DNA from: Eumeta japonica
Lineage: Eukaryota > Arthropoda > Insecta > Lepidoptera > Psychidae
Assembly: GCA_005406025.1 (NCBI GenBank)
Contig: BGZK01001594.1
Span: 1 to 64,000 of the forward strand
Reading direction: 5' to 3'
DNA: 64,000 nt
Shown here: positions 58,217 through 64,000 of the stretch, piece after piece
Layout of the letters: every line of letters starts with the position of its first letter
Position numbering within the stretch: position 1 is the stretch's first letter
Notes under the pieces: model-generated
Told to the model about the DNA's origin: nothing
The model's database searches: none
Seen by the model: the letters and a program-made list of their open reading frames with translations, nothing else
Translations under genes and position numbers: made by a program

Positions 58217-60361
58217 CACTCATATTTAAATTCATTTTTAAAATAAAATTAATAATGTTAAATTCGATTTCGATTCAGTGAAAATCTAATGTACATAAAG
58301 GTATTTAATTTCAATGAAACATTATTTATTTTTGATTCTCACTCTTACCATTTTCCAATTTTAAATACTTTCCCTATATAAAATCTTTACGATTGAAAAA
58401 AACAGTAGGAAAAAAATCTATCCATGGAAGATATTTGAATAAACTACTCTGACGCGTATAAAAACATTGACAGAACACATTTCAATAGTTTTTAGAATTC
58501 TTATCTGTTTGTGAATTTGTCCGCAAACTCCATAATAACTATTTTATAGAATTTCATGTGAGGTGTGGTAATAATTTATACGCCAAAGTAAAGTGTAGGA
58601 TAAATTTTGTTCCGTTAAGCTGCTATTATTTTAACTTATATATTTTGTGAACATAACCGAAATCTAGACCAAGACTATAATCGGTTGTATTGTGTGAGGT
58701 GTTAATTCGCGGAAATCCATAGTAGACGCTTGCCTGCAACATGCATTAACATGCAGCATGCAACCCACCGCTGACCCTCGAATCTGCCTCTCCACAACGA
58801 ATCTCTATCCAAATGATTGAATATTGATTCCAGAAGATTGACAGATACCGAATACCTAAGCAAGTGTTATTTATTTTTATAATTATCTTATTCCGCTACC
58901 TGTTAAACTGCCAATTCTACGTACGTTTCATTCCAACCAGGCACATCCTCAGGAATTGCCGACAGTCACATCCAAAAGGGTGCAAGGAGCGTTAAAACAA
59001 CCAACACAACCTCGTTAAGCGGGCCGCTGTCATGCAATGGTCAAAGAGTGACGAAAACATTCTTAAGGCAGCCACAGACCACCACCGATAGACATGTCTG
59101 TCAAATGTCACAGACTAACCATCACCAACATTACCCAATTAATTACAGGCAAGCGTCCAATAATGGCGATTTATAAACGTCAATTTGGTCGTTGAGCATA
59201 TTATTATTATCTTTATGTTTTAAAATTTCGAAGGATTTCAAAACATTTAAACGTAACCCCATTTCACACACATGCAAAAGATCGAATTTGTGATCTTTAT
59301 TAAGCTTATGAGCGGTTTCTATTAGATGTTTGGCAAAATGGGATCTGTCTGATTTATTATTTCTAAAGGCCGAAATATGTTTTTTGTATCTTTTTTCAAA
59401 ACAACGTCCGGTTTGTCCTATATATGTCGATTTACAGTCATCACAAGTTAATTTGTAAATTCCAGATTTTTTATTATTGTGTAATTTATCTTTATTGTTA
59501 CATAAAGTTTTCAAATTGTTATTTGTTTTAAAGGCCGTATAAATATTATGTTTTTTTAATAATCTTGAAATTTTCTCCGAAATTGTACCAAAATATGTCA
59601 GACTAGCTATATATTTCTTTTGGTCTTTTGATTGTGTTGGATAGATACTTTTCTTTATAATACTTTTTTGTTTTTTATTAATGAGTCCATCAATACATTT
59701 TTTACTATATCCGTTTGCCAATGCTATACTGTAAATGGTATTTAATTCTAATAAGAAATTATGATTATTAAGGGGTATGGTGAATAACCGATGTATCATT
59801 GATTTATGAGCCGCCAATTTGTGTTACCATGGATGACAAGAAGAAAGGGGTATTATAGTACCTATCTGTGCACGTGGGTTTTCTATATATTTTAAATTCA
59901 TGTCTATTATTTTTTTAGTTAAGGTTAAATCTAAAAAAATTATAGAATTGAGAACTGATTATAATTTAAATTCAGATACAAAAAATGTACACATTTCTAC
60001 CTTCACTCGTTTATTTTTTGTTTTTATAAAATTTACTAAATTTTAACTAAAATGTTTGATGAGGTCTTTAGATATTTATAAGTCGAACGACTAGGAAGTT
60101 TCAGGGTGATTTTATGAAATATGTTGGGAAAATAGAGGAAGTTAGTTAATTGTTTCCAACGTTAGAAGATAAACTGTAAAATAATACCTTCCATTTACTT
60201 CCTTGTCGCTATTTTTCAAATATTCATTTAATAAAAGGTTTTTTACAATGGTGATTGTTTTGTACAGTAAAATTTAGTGACATGGTTTGCTTTGCATTTC
60301 GTATGAAATGCAAATATTATGATGTGCGTAATTTACAAAACGTTTAAAAATAGCATTATAA
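58217..60361 (+). repeat. Dispersed repeat, copy 2 (empty Helitron site, Penelope inside)
   Basis: 58217-58685 is collinear with the copy-1 halves 37458-37627 and 38777-39070 without the Helitron. 59955-60361 matches 39466-39872. The middle is occupied by a Penelope fragment. Same orientation as copy 1, about 20.5 kb away, on the other side of the esterase and dehydrogenase. Confidence 0.8.
58686..59954 (-). mobile_element. Penelope-like element, 3' fragment with GIY-YIG endonuclease
   Basis: The minus strand from about 59950 reads IIFLDLTLTKK, an in-frame interruption near the CHPW block, then LAAHKSMIHRLFTIPLNNHN (the end of a Penelope-type reverse transcriptase). It continues to a 224-residue ORF (59817-59143) whose GIYKLTCDDCKSTYIGQTG and RCFEKRYKKHISAF form the GIY-YIG endonuclease with its CxxC linker. 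GIY, YIG and the catalytic Arg are present. The upstream reverse transcriptase is truncated at the junction with the host repeat, so the element is dead. A 12-base inverted repeat (GACGCTTGCCTG at 58725, CAGGCAAGCGTC at 59146) brackets its 3' untranslated part. Confidence 0.88.
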
Positions 60362-60374
60362 TGAATATAGTTTA

Positions 60375-60735
60375 AAAACTAAAAAAACACGCTTTTAAAA
60401 AATATCAAACTAAAAAGTTATAAATAAATATAGTTTAAAAAAACTAAAAAAACACGCTATTAAAAAATATTGAACTAAAAAGTTAATAATTATCATCGTA
60501 TATCAAGCGCCCCACGCTTTTCCATCAATTATACTAGTATTTTTTATGTACAATTGTCATAATTTTATTTTTAAAATTATTTTTAACTTTTCAGTTCGAT
60601 ATTTTTTAAAAGCGTGTTTTTTTATTTTTTTTAAACTATATTTATTTTTAATTTTTTAGTTCAATGTTCTTTAAAAGCGTGGTTTTTTAGTTTTTTTAAA
60701 CTATATTTATTTTTAACTTTTTAGTTCGATTTATT
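60375..60735. mobile_element. Small foldback/MITE-like element, copy 2
   Basis: Left side has two units of TTTAAAA(A)ACTAAAAAAACACGCT and CTAAAAAGTT. Right side has two 66-base units of the reverse complement (TTTTTAGTTCGAT.TTTTTTAAAAGCGTG...AAACTATATTTATTTTTAA). The centre contains GCCCCACGCTTTTCC. Homologous to 6781-7058. Confidence 0.75.
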
Positions 60736-61160
60736 GTCTATAGATTTTTTCTTTAAGTTCTCGTTGATAGTATTATAAATTTCCAACAGAGGGTGCATGA
60801 ATGTGAAATTCTTCTTGAACAACGTAATAAAATTTGAGGCGTGAAATTCTAAAATTTAATGTTGATGCAGATAGTATAATGAATTTCTAACAGGGCGGAG
60901 AGTAGTAAAATTAGCTTCGACTTGAAGAGAAAATTTACAGTTATAAGTTCGAAAACCAATCCAGTCTTGACGTGTGCACTTGATGTTAAAATAAAATATA
61001 AATTTAATTACAATAATTCAAATGATTTTATTCTACGTAAATTTTTAAAATTGGAGTTGCAACGTCACAAAGAAGTGGTAAAGTTTCTCCGAATCAATTA
61101 TAGTTGGATATACGGCTACAATTTTAGAATTTGCAGAAAAATTTAAAAAAAATTCCGGCG
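60736..61160. other. AT-rich spacer
   Basis: A 74-residue Lys/Asn-rich ORF (60922-61146, +) reflects base composition. Nothing else is seen. Confidence 0.4.
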
Positions 61161-64000
61161 TTTTTTTTTTCACTTGCGACGTGGAGGGTAAAATGTCTAT
61201 CCCGCACACCCTCGCGCCCGTACGCGTGGGTAGTGTGGGCTGAAACCCACTAAAAAGTCCCCTGAGGGTAAGTAGTTGGTCGGCTATGCTATAGTCAGGC
61301 GACGAGTCTGGCGACCGGTCGGATGACTTCTATAGCTTCACCGAACGCGGCCGGACGGCAGTGTGAGTGCCGACGGCGCGTGACGACACCTGAAGGATGT
61401 CGCCTCGGCATAGGATGTCACCGGGAACCGTCACGGGTCGGTTCCCGTTCCTCCTGCCCGGCCGGAAGCGGTCTGCGGCGGCCGGGTGGAGTAAGGGAGT
61501 TTAGGTTAGTGCCCTAACTAACGGACTGTCCTATTCTGAGTCAGTCATGCGTGTCGTTGACGTCATTAAGGCTATCAACTGCCGCTGTAAGAGCGTCAGG
61601 TGGATCGGATAGTACGTTCCGTGGTCTACAGATAAAGTGGGTGGGGGCGGCGGTTGATAGTCGACCGCCGCTCGAAGAAGCGCATTGGGATGTGATCCCG
61701 CGATGTCGAAAAATCGCTTCGATGCGTCCTTCATGTATTTTGAGAGTGGGAGTTCCAAATCTCTATGGAGAATGGAATTACGAACACACCAGTGGAGTCC
61801 GTGGCTGCTCTACAGAATTTATTCTGTATTACCTGTAATTTTCTAGTAGCTTAGGAGGCGTGAGCGAAGACTGGGGACGCGTATGTCATCACCGTCCTAA
61901 TGCACATTTCGTATATTGCGCTTATTGCGCCTAGATAATTTGCTTTTCCTACCGAGCAAGGCTCCGAGCCTTGCTGTGTAGAAAGCGCTGTATTTCTAAC
62001 GCGCGATGTGATCTCGAAAGTTGAGATTTCTGTCGAGCGTGACACCTAAGCATTTATATGACCATTGCCACGGAATTCTCGCGTTCAACATTTTTAATGT
62101 GGGAGGTTCATAGTCGACAACAAATTTACTCCACGCTTGCTATGCAATAACTTAAATTGTATAGCTGCCGACTTTCTGGATTTACTTCTATCCTCCAGAG
62201 ACGGAACCATTGACCTAGCTCATCAATGGCCCTCGAGGCGGCTAGCGGCAACGTCCCTATTCCTATTACTATAGAATGTATCGTCGGCGAAAAGCGAGTT
62301 GGACGCCGGACGTCGGACGCGGTATGTCGTTAGTGTACGCGGAGTACAGGAGGGAGAGGCGGAGCCTTGAGGAACTCCTGCTCTGATTAATTGTCTAGTC
62401 GAGTGTATGCTCATGCCTAAATGTAAAAAGTAACGATTTGAAAGGTAATTTTGAATAATGAGTACGAGACGATCAGGTACATGGAGGGAGTATAATTTAT
62501 AAACCAAACCTGCGTGCCATACCCTATCGAAGGCCTTGGCTACGTCAAAGACAGCTACGGTTTTGTTTTTACGTTTAAAGCCCTCCGTGGCGTATTCTAC
62601 TAAGCGGAGGACTTGCTGTGGGCAGGGAGTGGGCGGGACGAAAACCGAACTGTTCATCGATGATAAGGCCTTTCCGAGGAGGTGGTTAGTGAGACGAGTT
62701 TTAAGAACTCTCTCAGGACAGACCGCTCAGGAGGCTGATCGGTCTGTAACTGGCAGGAGGTCGCGAGGTCCCTGGCTTATGGATGCTATTATTACTCCGC
62801 CTCCTTCCAGACGGGGAAAATAACAATTTTGAAGGCACGCGTTAAAAATCGCGACCAGTAGGCTTAACAATTGTTGTGGGAAGCATTTAATTGCTTTATT
62901 ACTATACCATCGAGGCCGGTGCCTTTCTGGTTTTCAGTGATTTCACCAGCGTTTGGACTTCGCTGAGTGAGACTGGAGTCAGATCGTCTCAGTTCGAGGG
63001 AGGTTTGAAGAACCCTCCTCGATGCGACATATGAGCAGGTCGTGCGGAGGTGAAGCGTGAGAGCATTGTGTCTCGATAGAGTCTGGCACTCCGCTACCTC
63101 CGCGTCGTCGAGGGCTGTGGAACCGTCGGGTCTTTTAAGTGGGGTATAGGGTATACCTTCCGTTTTGCGCTTTGTGATCTCCAAAACGCTTTATGCGAAG
63201 GTCTAATTTCCATGAGGTCGCTCCAACTCTCATTTCGGAATTCCTGAACGCGAGGCCACTTCGCGTTGGAGAGCCCACGCTCTGGATCTATATTCCGGGG
63301 TGGGATATCGCGCGGCGCAGAGCTTTGTTTTGCTCTTATCAGTTCAAGAATGTCAGGCGGAAAATTCCGACGATCCGAGGATGCCGGAACCTCCCGCTCG
63401 CATCGCTTGACCACACTGTCCTATGTGGCTGGTAAGAGCACCCATGGCGGAGTCGATTTCGTCTGTCGTACGAATATTGTCAGGAATGCTGTTCAGGGCG
63501 GAGTGTCGATTTCTCAAGCGCGGTCACACTCTTTCCAGTCGGTGATTTTACAAGTGAGATTAGGTTCCCGCCGTCGGGTGGACCCATTTTAATAAGACTG
63601 GCCGATGGTCGGATGAGAGTTTATTTAAAGTCTCGATGCGGTTTAAATTTAGAGCGACTTTGTCAACGCGATATCTATTGTGGACCTGTATGTAACGTTG
63701 TGTGGATAGTGTCGCCGTAGAGGGCGCGATTATTTCGAATTCGAGTCTGTCTTGAAGTTCATCGAGTTTATTTCCATTGTAATCTAATACGGGACAACCC
63801 ATCTAGGATTTTTACAATTGAAATCGCCAAAGAGGATGACGGCATCCCCTAGGGCAAGGAGGGCTCAAGGTCGCGCCGGTGCAACGATTGTGGAGACGGT
63901 AAGTAGACCGAGACTATGACGAGAGTTCGATGACCTGTCATAGCCAGTCTACAGCCCGTAGCTTCCATATTTATAAGTGGTGGAATGTCTATGGGACAAC
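61161..64000 (-). mobile_element. Jockey-clade LINE, ORF2 with broken frames, runs off the right edge
   Basis: The T run at 61161-61170 is the 3' poly(A) tail of a minus-strand element. Upstream in the element come a 3' untranslated region, the ORF2 C-terminus (KYMKDASKRFFDIAGSHPN, 61758-61531), IYEMCIRTVMTYASPVFAHA (about 61880), reverse transcriptase (VAVFDVAKAFDRVWHAGLVY; AGVPQGS; SLFADDT; 62657-62223), the linker DILELIRAK..., NESWSDLMEI (63414-63094), and the endonuclease end LSSDHRPVLLKW (about 63600) and GDFNCK (about 63815). The RT catalytic Asp residues are visible, but frames change several times. The 5' part lies outside the window. Confidence 0.9.

Overview
The window is eukaryotic, AT-rich, intron-bearing and full of transposable elements. 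It most likely comes from a moth or butterfly (Lepidoptera). The grounds are a Helitron with ends of the kind common in lepidopteran genomes, lepidopteran-type SINE/LINE tails, degraded jockey, RTE, mariner and Penelope copies, and a secreted carboxylesterase of lepidopteran type. There is no sign of bacterial, viral or CRISPR sequence. This identification rests on reading alone; no search was run.

Three host loci can be supported. (1) A plus-strand ETS transcription factor with an N-terminal Pointed (PNT) domain: a GC-rich first coding exon at about 8125-9015, an 11.75 kb intron, and a last exon at 20766-21009 that completes the ETS domain. The first exon is legible only by hopping between reading frames about ten times, while the second is clean. 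(2) A complete plus-strand carboxylesterase with exons at 43489-43671, 50263-51551 and 53068-53290. It has an intact Ser-Glu-His triad, a signal peptide and a C-terminal KIEL tetrapeptide. (3) The 5' coding exon of a minus-strand short-chain dehydrogenase (57079 down to about 56735) with no visible continuation. A minus-strand ORF at 23876-24223 may be part of a fourth gene.

The rest is mostly repeats. From left to right: a 113-bp minisatellite (515-1000); a foldback element with about 190-bp arms (1353-3588); LINE tails and a small foldback element (4.9-7.6 kb); the ETS gene with CpG-rich islands, a LINE scrap and a large palindrome in its intron (8-22.7 kb); LINE and mariner relics (24.4-26.7 kb); an RTE-type LINE broken by a 0.4 kb insertion (31.8-34.5 kb); a DNA element with 418-bp terminal inverted repeats holding a decayed, once-spliced ORF (34484-36384); a Helitron (37628-38776) inside a 2.4 kb repeat; the esterase locus; a second copy of that repeat carrying a Penelope fragment (58.2-60.4 kb); another foldback; and a jockey element running off the right edge.

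The most notable structures are the inverted-repeat element at 34.5-36.4 kb, the Helitron with a related unoccupied copy in the same window, the two same-orientation repeats that bracket the detoxification-type genes, and the frame-broken ETS exon. I did not find a convincing undescribed multi-gene system.
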